From positions 2,092,380 through 2,156,379 of the forward strand of contig NC_018664.1 of assembly GCF_000299355.1 (NCBI RefSeq): a stretch of DNA of 64,000 nt. Reading direction: 5' to 3'. Source of the DNA: Gottschalkia acidurici 9a (GTDB lineage: Bacteria; Bacillota; Clostridia; Tissierellales; Gottschalkiaceae). The stretch's first letter is position 1; each line of letters opens with the position of its first letter. Position numbers and translations under genes: made by a program. Below the pieces are notes generated by a model. The model searched no databases. It was not told the origin of the DNA and saw nothing but the letters and a program-made list of their open reading frames with translations. Shown here in pieces: positions 24,173-33,962 of this stretch.

Positions 24173-24262
24173 ATACTGACCTCTCTCTCTTTTCTTCCTT
24201 TCAATTATAAGTAATATTATTTTTACTGTCCAGCCTATAAATTTTTAATATTCATATAATTA

Positions 24263-24514
24263 CTATCCATTTTCACGTTCTTTATCATCAGTCATATTAT
24301 CCACTATTTTTAGTATAACTGGCACATATAATTGAGCTAAAGGAAATCCTATGCAAAATCCTAATAATGAAGATTTAAGCCAAATAATTGTAAATTGTCC
24401 GATAGGAAGAGGCGCACTTTTTATAACTGTTATAAAAAAAGATATGGATAATGACAACGATACAGAAATCATAAATCCAGAAACTATATTTGAATATCTT
24501 TTGTTAATTTTCAT
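24263..24514 (-). CDS. DUF2798 family membrane protein
   Basis: This 83-residue protein has two membrane helices (about 10-30 and 42-68) and fits DUF2798, a small family of unknown function (first helix SGFMISVSLSLSISFFITVI, second helix WLKSSLLGFCIGFPLAQLYVP). The start has AGAGGAAG. It lies just after the terminator of the pyk operon. Confidence 0.7.
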   Translation of the reverse strand: MKINKRYSNIVSGFMISVSLSLSISFFITVIKSAPLPIGQFTIIWLKSSLLGFCIGFPLAQLYVPVILKIVDNMTDDKERENG

Positions 24515-24542
24515 AATTTCACTTCCTCTTTACTTTTTTAGC

Positions 24543-24574
24543 AAAAAAATAGCATACCCAGCCAATTGGTATGC
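24543..24574 (-). terminator. Terminator of the dnaE-pfkA-pyk-thioesterase operon
   Basis: GCATACC (24552-24558) pairs with GGTATGC (24568-24574). On the minus strand the stem is followed by TATTTTTTT. It lies about 100 bp past the thioesterase stop and just upstream of the DUF2798 gene. Confidence 0.75.
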
Positions 24575-24673
24575 CAAAGATTAGAATCAGTTTGCCTTTA
24601 TTGTTGTTGTCCTACTATACATTTTATACCTTAGAAATTTTTTCTATACCTATTTATTGTAATATAATATATA

Positions 24674-25090
24674 TTATTTTTCTATAATATCATATATTAT
24701 ATCAAAAACTTCCTTATAATTTTTTTTCATGTTAATAATTTTTAAATCTTTTGATGCAAATGCATGAACTGTATACCCATTAGCTAAAACTTCTTTATCG
24801 AATTTTCTTACTATCTCATAATCAAATTGTATTCTCGCTGGTGTAAGCTTAGTTACTTTAGTTTTTATTATTATTTCATCATCATATTTTGCAGATGATT
24901 TGTAAGTACATCTAACATCTACTACTGGAACTAGTATGTTGTTATATTCTAGTTCAGTATATTCTAATCCTATATTCCTGAAAAACTCTGTTCTTCCAAT
25001 CTCAAACCATACAATATAGTTGGAATGATAAACGACCCCCATTTGATCTGTTTCTGCATATCTAACTCTAACTATTGTTTCATTTATCAA
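24674..25090 (-). CDS. Acyl-CoA thioesterase, YbgC/FadM (4HBT) family
   Basis: This is a 138-residue hot-dog-fold protein. The catalytic signature AETDQMGVVYHSNYIVWFE (about 11-29) carries the Asp used by 4-hydroxybenzoyl-CoA-type thioesterases, and RTEFFR follows. Such enzymes hydrolyse short-chain or branched acyl-CoAs. The TTG start at 25090 lies immediately after the pyk stop codon, with GAAGGTG seven bases upstream, so it is the last gene of the glycolytic operon. Confidence 0.88.
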   Translation of the reverse strand: MINETIVRVRYAETDQMGVVYHSNYIVWFEIGRTEFFRNIGLEYTELEYNNILVPVVDVRCTYKSSAKYDDEIIIKTKVTKLTPARIQFDYEIVRKFDKEVLANGYTVHAFASKDLKIINMKKNYKEVFDIIYDIIEK

Positions 25091-25091
25091 T

Positions 25092-26846
25092 TTAAAACAC
25101 CTTCGCTTCTCCTTTGTATATTAATCCTCCGACGCTATCTACTGTTATTACTTCATCATTTTTAAGCTTAGTAGTAGCATCTTCAACGCCTACTATAACT
25201 GGTATTCCTAAGTTTAAACCGACTATTGCAGCGTGTGAAGTGAGTCCTCCACTTTCTGTTATTATTGCAGATGCTTTTTTTAAGTATTCTATTATATCTT
25301 TGTCTGTAGCTATATCTACGATTATATCTCCTTCTTCAAACGACTCCTGTAGTTTCTTTCTATCTGATGCTATACAAACTTTTCCACTTATAGATTTTTC
25401 CCCTATGCCTATTCCTCTTAATAATGTTTTACTAACTATGTGAACCTTTATTAAGTTAGTACTTCCTATTTCTCCTACTGGTATTCCTGCTGTTATTACT
25501 ATTAGATCCCCTTGTTTAAAATACCCTTTTTCTAAAGTAGCTTCAACTGATGAGTCTATTATATCATCAGTAGTCTCAACATGCTTAGATTTTAAAGGAT
25601 AAACTCCCCATACTAATGATAATTTTCTCATTACACTTTCGTCTGGTGTTGTTGCTATTATTGGTGCATGTGGTCTATATTTAGAAACTGCTACTGCTGT
25701 ATATCCTGAAGAAGTTGGTGTAACTATTGCAGCAGCCCCTAAGTCTTGTGCAGTAGAGCATGTAGCATGACTTATTGCATTAGTTATAGTTATATCTCTT
25801 CCTATAGTTTTGTTTCTTAACAACTCTTCGTAATTCAGTGAGCTCTCCGTCTTAATGGCAATATTATTCATAGTTTGTATTGATTCCTCTGGATATTTTC
25901 CAGCGGCAGTTTCTCCTGATAGCATTATAGCATCTGTACCATCCAGTATTGCATTTGCTACGTCCGTTACTTCTGCTCTTGTTGGTCTTGGATTTCTCAT
26001 CATAGAGTCTAACATCTGTGTTGCTGTTATAACTGGCTTTCCTGCTTCATTACATCTTTTTATTATCATCTTCTGAACTAGTGGAACTTCTTCTGGAGGT
26101 ATCTCTACACCTAAATCTCCCCTAGCCACCATTATCCCATCTGAAACCTTTATTATATCATCTATATTTTCTACACCTTCACGATTTTCTATTTTAGAGA
26201 TTATTTGAATATGTTCTCCATTGTTTTCCTCTAGTATTTTTCTTATTTCTATTACATCTGTAGCTTTTCTTATAAATGATGCTGCTATAAAGTCTAACTC
26301 ATTATCTATTCCGAACTTTATATCTTCTATATCTTTCTCCGTAATGGCTGGTAAATTTACTTGTACATCCGGAACATTTACACCTTTATGATTCTTTATT
26401 ATACCTCCATTTTTAACCATACACTTTATATCAGTGTCGCTTTTTTCTATTACTTCTAGTTCTATAAGTCCATCATCTATTAAAATCTTATTTCCTATTG
26501 CTATATCATTAGGTAAGTTTTTATATGTTATATTGGTTATTTCATTGTTCCCTAGTATATCTCTTGTAGTTAAAATGAATTCACTGCCTTCTTTAATTTC
26601 TATCTCTCCGTTTTCAAAGTCCCCTGTTCTTATTTCAGGTCCTTTAGTATCTAGCATTATAGACACGGGTAAGTTAAGCTTTTCTCTTACTTTTTTTATA
26701 CTATCAATCATTTTTTTATGTTCTTTACGTGTCTGATGTGAGAAATTTAGTCTAGTTACATTCATTCCTTTAAGCATTATTTTTTCTAACATTTCTTCAC
26801 TTTTTGTAGATGGACCCACGGTACAAACTATTTTTGTCTTTCTCAA
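25092..26846 (-). CDS. pyk: Pyruvate kinase with C-terminal PEP-utilising domain
   Basis: This 584-residue enzyme converts phosphoenolpyruvate and ADP to pyruvate and ATP. The TIM-barrel core has TVGPSTKS, LDTKGPEIRTGDF, ARGDLGVEIP and ATQMLDSM. The alpha/beta C-domain follows to about 475, and an extra PEP-utilising swivelling domain (GGLTSHAAIVGLNLGIPVIVG) closes the protein, as in Bacillus and Clostridium enzymes. I chose the TTG at 26846 because AAGGAG is eight bases upstream. The GTG three codons earlier overlaps that site. It lies 12 bp after pfkA, in one operon. Confidence 0.96.
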   Translation of the reverse strand: MRKTKIVCTVGPSTKSEEMLEKIMLKGMNVTRLNFSHQTRKEHKKMIDSIKKVREKLNLPVSIMLDTKGPEIRTGDFENGEIEIKEGSEFILTTRDILGNNEITNITYKNLPNDIAIGNKILIDDGLIELEVIEKSDTDIKCMVKNGGIIKNHKGVNVPDVQVNLPAITEKDIEDIKFGIDNELDFIAASFIRKATDVIEIRKILEENNGEHIQIISKIENREGVENIDDIIKVSDGIMVARGDLGVEIPPEEVPLVQKMIIKRCNEAGKPVITATQMLDSMMRNPRPTRAEVTDVANAILDGTDAIMLSGETAAGKYPEESIQTMNNIAIKTESSLNYEELLRNKTIGRDITITNAISHATCSTAQDLGAAAIVTPTSSGYTAVAVSKYRPHAPIIATTPDESVMRKLSLVWGVYPLKSKHVETTDDIIDSSVEATLEKGYFKQGDLIVITAGIPVGEIGSTNLIKVHIVSKTLLRGIGIGEKSISGKVCIASDRKKLQESFEEGDIIVDIATDKDIIEYLKKASAIITESGGLTSHAAIVGLNLGIPVIVGVEDATTKLKNDEVITVDSVGGLIYKGEAKVF

Positions 26847-26858
26847 TAAAACCACTCC

Positions 26859-27818
26859 TTATATTGAAATCATTTTAGATAGTTTATAAGTCTCACTGTC
26901 AAATTCTTTTTTCATTGAAAGAGCTTCATCTATATCCATATCTATGATCTTATTGTCTCTTACTCCAACAACTTTACCTGAAATTCCTTTCATTAAAAGC
27001 TCTACAGATTTTGCCCCCATTTTACTAGCTATTATTCTATCTGTCGCTGTTGGATTTCCTCCCCTTTGAATGTGTCCTAGTATAGTTACTCTAGTTTCTA
27101 TACCTGTCTTTTCTTCAATACTATTTTTTAATTCATATGCATTCCCTGCACCTTCTGCTAAAACTATTATACTATGAAGTTTACCTCTGTTTCTTCCTTG
27201 AATTAATTTCTTACACACTTCATCTATATCTAGTTTTTCTTCTGGCACTATTATACTTTCTGCTCCACCTGCAAGCCCCGAACACAATGCAATATCTCCA
27301 CATTCTCTTCCCATTACTTCTATTATATTAGCTCTTCCATGTGAAGCAGATGTATCCCTAACATTACTTATCAAATCTACTACTGTATTTACAACAGTAT
27401 CAAAGCCTATAGTAAGGTCTGTATAGGCTAGGTCGTTATCTATAGTTCCTGGTATTCCTATAACCGGAACCCCTAGCTTATTTAAATCATTAGCTCCCCT
27501 AAGAGTTCCATCTCCACCTATAACTACAAGTCCTTCTATCCCAAATATCTCCATTACAGTTAAAGCTCTATTCTTGCCTAAATCTGTTCTAAATTCATCA
27601 CTTCTAGCTGATCTTAAAATCGTACCTCCCCTGTGTATGGTATCTCCCACGGATGAAAGGTTCATCTCTGATATATTGCCCTTTATAAGGCCATTATATC
27701 CTTCTTTTACTCCCATAACTTTAATCCCGTTATATATTCCTGTTCTTACCACAGCTCTTATAGCTGCGTTCATTCCTGGTGCATCTCCACCACTGGTAAG
27801 TACCCCTATAGTTTTCAT
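26859..27818 (-). CDS. pfkA: 6-phosphofructokinase
   Basis: This is a 319-residue ATP-dependent enzyme making fructose 1,6-bisphosphate. It has [16 protein letters not shown], the ATP-site GGDGTLRGA, the catalytic PGTIDNDL with [17 protein letters not shown] and [14 protein letters not shown]. The length is standard (319-320). The start has GGGAGG. It sits between dnaE and pyk, as in other clostridia, and pfkA-pyk co-transcription matches their shared flux control. Confidence 0.97.
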   Translation of the reverse strand: MKTIGVLTSGGDAPGMNAAIRAVVRTGIYNGIKVMGVKEGYNGLIKGNISEMNLSSVGDTIHRGGTILRSARSDEFRTDLGKNRALTVMEIFGIEGLVVIGGDGTLRGANDLNKLGVPVIGIPGTIDNDLAYTDLTIGFDTVVNTVVDLISNVRDTSASHGRANIIEVMGRECGDIALCSGLAGGAESIIVPEEKLDIDEVCKKLIQGRNRGKLHSIIVLAEGAGNAYELKNSIEEKTGIETRVTILGHIQRGGNPTATDRIIASKMGAKSVELLMKGISGKVVGVRDNKIIDMDIDEALSMKKEFDSETYKLSKMISI

Positions 27819-27835
27819 CTTTATCCTCCCTCTTC

Positions 27836-28018
27836 TTATTTTACTACTACACAGTTTTCTCCAAGTATATTTTCTAACTCACCATATAAGTCATCTTTTT
27901 TATATCTACCCAATAATCTCTTTCTGCCACAACAGTCTTCTTACTTTTTCTACATAAACATATACTGGTGTTAATCCTTTATATTTGTACAGTATAAGTT
28001 TCACTTCTCCCATTATGC
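27836..28018 (-). pseudogene. dnaE: Out-of-frame 3' end of dnaE
   Basis: Beyond the dnaE stop codon at 28019-28021 the DNA still encodes the family's normal C-terminus, but in two other frames. In order these read LSIMGEVKLILYKYKGLTPV, VYVYVEK, and then KKTVVAERDYWVDIKKDD to GENCVVVK ending at TAA 27836-27838. Adding one A to the A-run at 28026-28029 and one to the A-run at 27945-27949 restores a single frame of about 1,160 residues. It is either a sequencing undercall in homopolymers or a real truncation. Confidence 0.75.
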
Positions 28019-31000
28019 TTAATTGTTTTCTTTTGGTATTTTTATATATAGTCTTTTCTTTCTGTCTTTTGCATCATTTATTGGCTCTATTTTATCACAT
28101 ATTATCTTAGGATTATCTTCTTCATTCATTACTAATTTACCTGTTACCACTACAACTTCATCTTCTATCGCATACTTACCATATTTCTCATAAACCTGTG
28201 GAAATACTATAACTTCTATAGATCCATATAAATCTTCTAAAGTAGCAAAGCACATCATATTATTGTTCTTAGTTATTGTATTTTGCTTTTTAGATATTAT
28301 TCCTCCTATAGTTACAAAACTTCCATCTTTTATTTTAGAACTTATAGGCTTTACTCCTTGATTTTCATTTACTTCATTTATCTCTATAGTATTAGTATTA
28401 GATACATCTTTTAAGTCTTCTTTATATGATGACAAAGGATGTCCACTTATATATATTCCCATCATTTCTTTTTCCATAGCAAGTAAAATTCTCTCTTCAA
28501 ACTCTTCTATATCTGGATAGTTTTCTATATCAAATTCATTTTTATCATCTTCCACAGTATCAAATAAAGAAAATTGTCCTTCTACATTTCTTTTTTTATC
28601 TTTATTTATTCCATCTATTATTCTTTCATATACAGATAAAAGTTGTGCTCTTTTTACACCAAAAGAGTCAAATGCACCTGACTTTATTAAACTTTCTAAC
28701 ATTCTTTTATTTAAAGCACTTGAATCTACTCTTTTACAAAAGTCTGTGAAGTTCTTATATTTGCCATCAGTTTCCCTACATTTAGTTATTGCTTCTATAC
28801 CAGATGCTCCTACATTTTTTATGGCTGATAGTCCAAATCTTATTTTTCCATTTGATACAGTAAACTTAGCAAAACTTTCATTTATATCTGGAGGAAGTAT
28901 TTCTATATTTAATCTTTTACATTCTTCGATATACAGAGATACCGATGTAGAGTTCCCCATAATGCTAGTTATAAGTGCTGCCATAAACTCTACAGGATAA
29001 TATAGTTTTAACCATGCTGTTTGATATGCTACTACCGCATATGCAGCTGAATGTGATTTGTTGAAAGCATATTTTGCGAAGTCTATCATCTCGTCATATA
29101 TCTTATTCGCTATATGTTCATCTACTCCATTTTTTATAGCACCAGCAATTTCTACCTCACCATTTTCATTAGTTTTACCATATATGAAATTTTTTCTTTC
29201 TTCCTCCATTACATCCATTTTCTTTTTACCCATAGCTCTTCTAACTAGGTCGGATCTACCCATCGAGAATCCACCAATATCTCTAACTATCTGCATTACC
29301 TGTTCTTGATATACCATACATCCATAAGTAACGTTTAATATTGGTTCTAGTTTAGGGTGAGCATATACTATCTTTGATGCATTTTCCTTATTTTCTATAA
29401 ATCTTGGTATTTGACTCATAGGTCCTGGTCTATAAAGTGAGTTCGCTGCTACTATGTCTTCAAATCCTGTTGGTTTCAATTCTTTTAAAACTTGTCTCAT
29501 TCCAGAACTCTCAAATTGAAATATTCCTAGAGTCTCTCCTCTACTAAACATTTCATATACTTTTGGATCGTCATGATTTGACTGCGAAAAATCTATATCT
29601 TTACTATAGTTATCTTTTATAAGTTTTAGTGCATCTCTTATTACAGTTAAAGTTCTCAGACCTAAGAAGTCCATTTTTAATAATCCTAGTTCTTCTAGTT
29701 CAGTCATAGTAAATTGAGTAGTAATAGAATCATTATTTTTAGAAAGTGGAACATATTCTGTTATTGGTAGCTTAGATATAACAACTCCTGCTGCATGAGT
29801 CGATGTATGTCTAGGTAGTCCTTCTACTGCACGTGCTAAATCTATAACTTCTTTTACAGTTTCATTTTTATCATACATTTCTTTCAATGTTTTATTCATA
29901 ACTAAAGCTTTCTCTATAGTCATTCCTATTTCTACAGGAATTTGTTTAGCTATAGCATCTACCTCTCCATAAGATACATTTATAGCTCTTCCTACATCTC
30001 TTATTGCACCTCTTGCTGCCATTGTACCAAATGTAACTATTTGCGCTACCCTATCTTCTCCGTATTTTTCAACTACATAATCTATTACTTCTTCTCTTCT
30101 CTCATAGCAAAAATCTATATCAATATCTGGCATGCTTATTCTTTCTGGGTTTAGAAACCTTTCAAACAGTAGTCCATACTTTAATGGATCTATATCTATT
30201 ATTCCAAGAGTATAAGACACCAAGCTTCCCGCTGCTGAACCTCTACCTGGACCTACCATTATTCCATTATCTTTTGCATATTTTATAAAATCCCAAACAA
30301 TTAGAAAGTAATCTACATACCCCATTTTTTCTATAGTTTCTATTTCAAATTCTAATCTTTCTTTTATTTCTTCTGTTATGATCTCATATCTATTCTTTAG
30401 TCCTTCATAACATAGTTTTCTAAAGTACTCTGAATTGGTAGTCCCATCTGGAATATCATATTCTGGTAAGTGTATTGTATTAAAATCTAACTCTACATTA
30501 CATCTTTCTGATATCTTTACTGTATTTTCTAACGCTTCTTCTAAGCTAGGAAACATTGATCTCATTTCTTCGTAAGATTTTAAATAGAACTCGTCAGATG
30601 GAAATTTCATTCTATTTTCTTCATCTATAGTTTTGCCCGTCTGTATGCATAGAAGTGCATCATGTACTTTTGCATCTTCTTTTCTTATATAATGAATGTC
30701 ATTTGTTGCTACTAATGGTATGTTCGTTTCTCTGCTTAATCGTATAAGCTGTTGATTCACTAACTTTTGTTCTCTCATTCCGTGGTCTTGAACTTCTAGA
30801 TAAAAATTATCTTGTCCAAATATTTCATTATATATATTTGCTATCTTTTTAGCTTCATCATATTCATTATATATTAAGTGTTTTTGAACCTCTCCACCTA
30901 AACATGCGCTTAACGCAATTATTCCACTACTATATTTTTTTAATACATTATGGTCTACTCTAGGTTTATAGTAAAACCCATTAATATATCCTTCTGATAC

Positions 31001-31318
31001 TATTTTAATTAAATTTAAATACCCTTCGTCATTTTCTGCAAGTAAAACTAAATGGTATTGTTCTCTTTCTTTAGACTTGTCCTTCTCCATATAGTTTCCT
31101 TTAGTAACATATACTTCACATCCCAGTATAGGCTTTATTCCCTTTTTAGTTGCCTGTTTGTAAAATTCTATTACTCCAAACATATTTCCATGGTCTGTTA
31201 TAGCTATACTCTCCATGCCTAAATCTTTTACTCTATCCATTAATTCATTTATTCTAACTGAACCATCTAAAAGACTATGGGATGTATGGACATGAAGGTG
31301 TGTAAATTTATTTTTCAT
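28019..31318 (-). CDS. dnaE: DNA polymerase III subunit alpha (DnaE type)
   Basis: This is a 1,099-residue replicative polymerase. An N-terminal PHP domain (HLHVHTSHSLLDG, ITDHGNMFG) is followed by the Pol III palm with catalytic PDIDIDF at about 397-403, fingers, helix-hairpin-helix motifs and an OB-fold (VTIGGIISKKQNTITKNN). In organisms that also have PolC, this DnaE extends primers on the lagging strand. The protein ends early, at KRLYIKIPKENN, because the usual C-terminal 60 or so residues are displaced by apparent frameshifts (see 27836-28018). The start has AAAAGGATG. It leads the dnaE-pfkA-pyk-thioesterase operon. Confidence 0.95.
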   Translation of the reverse strand: MKNKFTHLHVHTSHSLLDGSVRINELMDRVKDLGMESIAITDHGNMFGVIEFYKQATKKGIKPILGCEVYVTKGNYMEKDKSKEREQYHLVLLAENDEGYLNLIKIVSEGYINGFYYKPRVDHNVLKKYSSGIIALSACLGGEVQKHLIYNEYDEAKKIANIYNEIFGQDNFYLEVQDHGMREQKLVNQQLIRLSRETNIPLVATNDIHYIRKEDAKVHDALLCIQTGKTIDEENRMKFPSDEFYLKSYEEMRSMFPSLEEALENTVKISERCNVELDFNTIHLPEYDIPDGTTNSEYFRKLCYEGLKNRYEIITEEIKERLEFEIETIEKMGYVDYFLIVWDFIKYAKDNGIMVGPGRGSAAGSLVSYTLGIIDIDPLKYGLLFERFLNPERISMPDIDIDFCYERREEVIDYVVEKYGEDRVAQIVTFGTMAARGAIRDVGRAINVSYGEVDAIAKQIPVEIGMTIEKALVMNKTLKEMYDKNETVKEVIDLARAVEGLPRHTSTHAAGVVISKLPITEYVPLSKNNDSITTQFTMTELEELGLLKMDFLGLRTLTVIRDALKLIKDNYSKDIDFSQSNHDDPKVYEMFSRGETLGIFQFESSGMRQVLKELKPTGFEDIVAANSLYRPGPMSQIPRFIENKENASKIVYAHPKLEPILNVTYGCMVYQEQVMQIVRDIGGFSMGRSDLVRRAMGKKKMDVMEEERKNFIYGKTNENGEVEIAGAIKNGVDEHIANKIYDEMIDFAKYAFNKSHSAAYAVVAYQTAWLKLYYPVEFMAALITSIMGNSTSVSLYIEECKRLNIEILPPDINESFAKFTVSNGKIRFGLSAIKNVGASGIEAITKCRETDGKYKNFTDFCKRVDSSALNKRMLESLIKSGAFDSFGVKRAQLLSVYERIIDGINKDKKRNVEGQFSLFDTVEDDKNEFDIENYPDIEEFEERILLAMEKEMMGIYISGHPLSSYKEDLKDVSNTNTIEINEVNENQGVKPISSKIKDGSFVTIGGIISKKQNTITKNNNMMCFATLEDLYGSIEVIVFPQVYEKYGKYAIEDEVVVVTGKLVMNEEDNPKIICDKIEPINDAKDRKKRLYIKIPKENN

Positions 31319-31342
31319 ATTTTATCATCCTTTTCAATTAAA

Positions 31343-31367
31343 AAAGATAGTGAATCTCACTATCTTT
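31343..31367 (-). terminator. Terminator after whiA-HPr
   Basis: AAAGATAGTGA (31343-31353) and TCACTATCTTT (31357-31367) are perfect inverted copies around a 3-base loop. U-rich sequence follows on the minus strand. It separates the HPr gene from dnaE. Confidence 0.85.
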
Positions 31368-31411
31368 AATTATATCAGAAATCATAGAATTTTTAGGTCT
31401 TTCTAAAAAAT

Positions 31412-31669
31412 TTACCCTAGATCTTTTAGAAGCTCCTCTATTGCTTTCATAGCTTCTTCTTCATCGTATCCGTCTACAATTATATTTATTGTTTCGCCTT
31501 TAGAAGCTCCTAATGCCATTATACCCATTATACTTTTTGCATTAATTTGCATGCCATTTTTTTCTATATAGATATCACTTTTATATTTACTACATGTTTG
31601 AACGAATAGTGCTGCAACTCTAGCATGAAGTCCCTCGTTGTTTTTTATTTCAATTGATTTATGTATCAA
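31412..31669 (-). CDS. ptsH: HPr phosphocarrier protein
   Basis: This is an 85-residue HPr. It has the PEP:sugar phosphotransferase phosphorylation site His15 in EGLHARVAA and the HPr-kinase site Ser46 in NAKSIMGIMALG. It can therefore serve both in sugar uptake and, when Ser46 is phosphorylated by HprK (46952-47899), in carbon catabolite repression. In Bacillus the gene at this position after whiA is crh, which lacks His15, so the His matters here. The TTG start at 31669 has GGGGGAG seven bases upstream. It overlaps the end of whiA by 11 bases. The symbol assumes this is the main HPr of the cell. Confidence 0.9.
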   Translation of the reverse strand: MIHKSIEIKNNEGLHARVAALFVQTCSKYKSDIYIEKNGMQINAKSIMGIMALGASKGETINIIVDGYDEEEAMKAIEELLKDLG

Positions 31670-32633
31670 TTTTTTTCTCCCCCTTTTTCTTTAAATCTTC
31701 AGCTATCTCATCTAATTTTCTTAATCTATGGTTGACCCCTGACTTCCCTACCGGTGGATTAAGCATTTCTCCTAATTCTTTTAAGCTAGCATCTCTATTC
31801 TCAACTCTTAACCTCGCTACATCTATTAAATTTTCAGGCAAATTATTTATTCCTATTACACTATCTATATATTTGATATTATTTATCTGTCTTATAGATG
31901 CATTTATAGTTTTTGCTAAATTGGCTGTCTCACAATTTACTATCCTATTTACGTTATTTCTTACTTCTTTCAAAATCCTAATATCTTCCAGTTTAAGAAG
32001 TGACGTATGAGCTTCTATTATATTTAATAAGTCTACAATTTGTTCTCCTTCTTTTAAGTAAACTACATAGTTGTCTTTTCTAATAACTATTTTTGCATTC
32101 AGTCCAAATGTATTTATTAAATTGCATAAATCTTCACTATGTTCTTTACTATTAGTTACAAACTCTAAGTGATACGTTTTCTCAGGATTACTGATTGATC
32201 CTCCACCTAAAAAGGCACCCCTTATATACGCTCTTTTACAGCATCTCTCTTTGATCAGATGCTGAGGTATGCTATAGTTTATACTATAATAGCTATACTT
32301 GTCTTGTTTCAAAACTCCTGTATCTAGCAATATCTTTTCTGCATTATTTGAATAATCTATGAAAACTAAATAATTATTATTCTTTTTTAATTGCTTGTTT
32401 TTTCTAACCATAACTTCAGTTTGAATATTATATAAACTTTTAATTAAGGTAAATATTCTTCTAGCTATAGCAGCATTTTCTGTAGAAAATTTTAAGTTTA
32501 CTCTTCCTACACCATTTATCTGAATGCTACCGTTCATTCTTATAAGTGCTGCTAATTCAGCTAGTATACAGCAGTTTCCCTCTATATTTATCCTAGAAAG
32601 TTCATTTTTTGTTGTGGATGAGAACGATAACAT
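31659..32633 (-). CDS. whiA: DNA-binding protein WhiA
   Basis: This is a 324-residue protein with a LAGLIDADG-like N-terminal domain (about 1-200, including RGAFLGGGSISNP) and a C-terminal helix-turn-helix (about 225-310, ASLKELGEMLNPPVGKSGVNHRL). WhiA acts in sporulation of Streptomyces and in cell division and chromosome segregation of Bacillus. The start has a GGGG site. It is co-transcribed with the overlapping HPr gene. YvcK and RapZ, its usual operon partners, lie beyond the inserted plus-strand gene at 33251-33916. Confidence 0.95.
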   Translation of the reverse strand: MLSFSSTTKNELSRINIEGNCCILAELAALIRMNGSIQINGVGRVNLKFSTENAAIARRIFTLIKSLYNIQTEVMVRKNKQLKKNNNYLVFIDYSNNAEKILLDTGVLKQDKYSYYSINYSIPQHLIKERCCKRAYIRGAFLGGGSISNPEKTYHLEFVTNSKEHSEDLCNLINTFGLNAKIVIRKDNYVVYLKEGEQIVDLLNIIEAHTSLLKLEDIRILKEVRNNVNRIVNCETANLAKTINASIRQINNIKYIDSVIGINNLPENLIDVARLRVENRDASLKELGEMLNPPVGKSGVNHRLRKLDEIAEDLKKKGEKKIDT

Positions 32634-33171
32634 ATATATATCTACCCCTTCTAAATATAAATAAATCTACTTTTATATTTTTTTCACATCTGTTAATTAC
32701 CTTATTTTTATACAGTGATTAAGACTACTAAAGCACTTTATTAATCATATTTTACATTTATAACTTTATATTATATTTTCACTAATATTTTTCTATTTTA
32801 GATTTTACCCCGGATTTTTTCTAAACTTCTATAACTATAAACTATTTTATTTTTTTGATCAACCTTGTCTTTTGTGATACTAAACTTCATTCAATTTTTT
32901 CAATTAAGAGCGGACCTTATATCATGCATTAATTTATTACCCCGACTTTTGACATACCTCTAAATCATGCACTAATATACGTTTTCCTCTATAGTACCAC
33001 TCTATTTAAATTATCATATTGCTTAATTTTTTTCAACTATTAACATTTTAAGTCATATATTTTATGTTTTTAAATATTTTCAGATTTGTCATAGTTGATA
33101 GAATAATTAATATAAGCTATAGTTATACTATACAACAGGTTTCCAGAAATTCTAACATCTTATTTTTTTAG
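32634..33171. other. Long AT-rich intergenic region upstream of whiA
   Basis: This is 540 bp between divergent genes. It holds an imperfect direct repeat, ATCATGCATTAATTTA (32921-32936) and ATCATGCACTAATATA (32964-32979), 43 bp apart. There are short open frames of about 30 codons on the minus strand (for example 32798-32890) without good start signals. I recognise no RNA gene. Confidence 0.4.
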
Positions 33172-33200
33172 TTGGAATACATGTCGCTTAGTGTTATAAT
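33172..33200 (+). promoter_or_regulatory. Sigma-A promoter of the alpha/beta-barrel gene
   Basis: TTGGAA (33172-33177), a 17-base spacer and TATAAT (33195-33200) lie 50 bp before the ATG at 33251. Confidence 0.7.
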
Positions 33201-33250
33201 TTAATGATAAATTTTATTTAATCTATATTATTAATAAAAAGGAGGATGTC

Positions 33251-33916
33251 ATGATTAAAAATAATATCCCTAGCGTTTCAAGCTATCTTAGAAAAAATAT
33301 GATATATGTTCCGTCTGTAATTGACAATGTGTCTGGAATAAGAGTCAATGGAAAGCTAATAAAATCATTAGTTTTTTCTACAGATGTAGCTATTATAAGA
33401 AATATAAATGCCGATGCAGTTATAGCTGTTTATCCTTTCACACCTCAGCTTATAATAACCCAAGCACTAATGACAGCAGCAGATATCCCCGTTTTTTGTG
33501 GCGTAGGTGGCGGTCTTACTACTGGTAAAAGAACTATAAACCTCGCTTTACATGCTGAGTTTCAAGGTGCAATAGGTGTAGTTGTTAATGCTCCTATATC
33601 TAATGAAGTTATAGATGAGCTTGCTAACACTATAGATATACCGATAGTTGTAACTGTAACTTCTGAAAAATCAGATATAGAGTCTAGACTTAAATATGGT
33701 GCTAATATACTTAATGTTTCTGGTGCATCAAGAACTCCCGATATTGTAAAAAGTATACGAGAGAAGTACCCTGACGTCCCTATCATAGCTACTGGTGGAC
33801 CTAATGATGACTCTATTTTAAGAACTATAGAAGCTGGTGCAAATGCCATTACTTATACTCCACCATCTATGTCAAATTTATTTTCCGGTGTTATGGATAA
33901 ATATAGAAACGAATAA
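33251..33916 (+). CDS. Alpha/beta (TIM)-barrel protein, function unknown
   Basis: This is a 221-residue cytoplasmic protein with repeating strand-helix units. A phosphate-binding-like end, PIIATGGPNDDSILRTIEAGANAI, resembles that of IMP dehydrogenase-, nitronate monooxygenase- or ThiE-like barrels. An inner glycine-rich turn reads VGGGLTTGKRTI. It is often labelled simply hydrolase or barrel protein. The start has AAGGAGG, and its own promoter is at 33172-33200. It is transcribed against its neighbours and splits the yvcK-whiA pair. No substrate can be proposed. Confidence 0.7.
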   Translation: MIKNNIPSVSSYLRKNMIYVPSVIDNVSGIRVNGKLIKSLVFSTDVAIIRNINADAVIAVYPFTPQLIITQALMTAADIPVFCGVGGGLTTGKRTINLALHAEFQGAIGVVVNAPISNEVIDELANTIDIPIVVTVTSEKSDIESRLKYGANILNVSGASRTPDIVKSIREKYPDVPIIATGGPNDDSILRTIEAGANAITYTPPSMSNLFSGVMDKYRNE

Positions 33917-33949
33917 AAAGCTGAGTAATTAAAATTACTTTAGCTTTTT
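33915..33949. terminator. Bidirectional terminator between the barrel gene and yvcK
   Basis: AAAAAGCTGAGTAATT (33915-33930) pairs with AATTACTTTAGCTTTTT (33933-33949), with T7 following on the plus strand. It overlaps the stop codon of the barrel gene and lies 14 bp after the end of yvcK, so it can serve both convergent genes. Confidence 0.8.
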
Positions 33950-33962
33950 ATTTTTTTAGATG

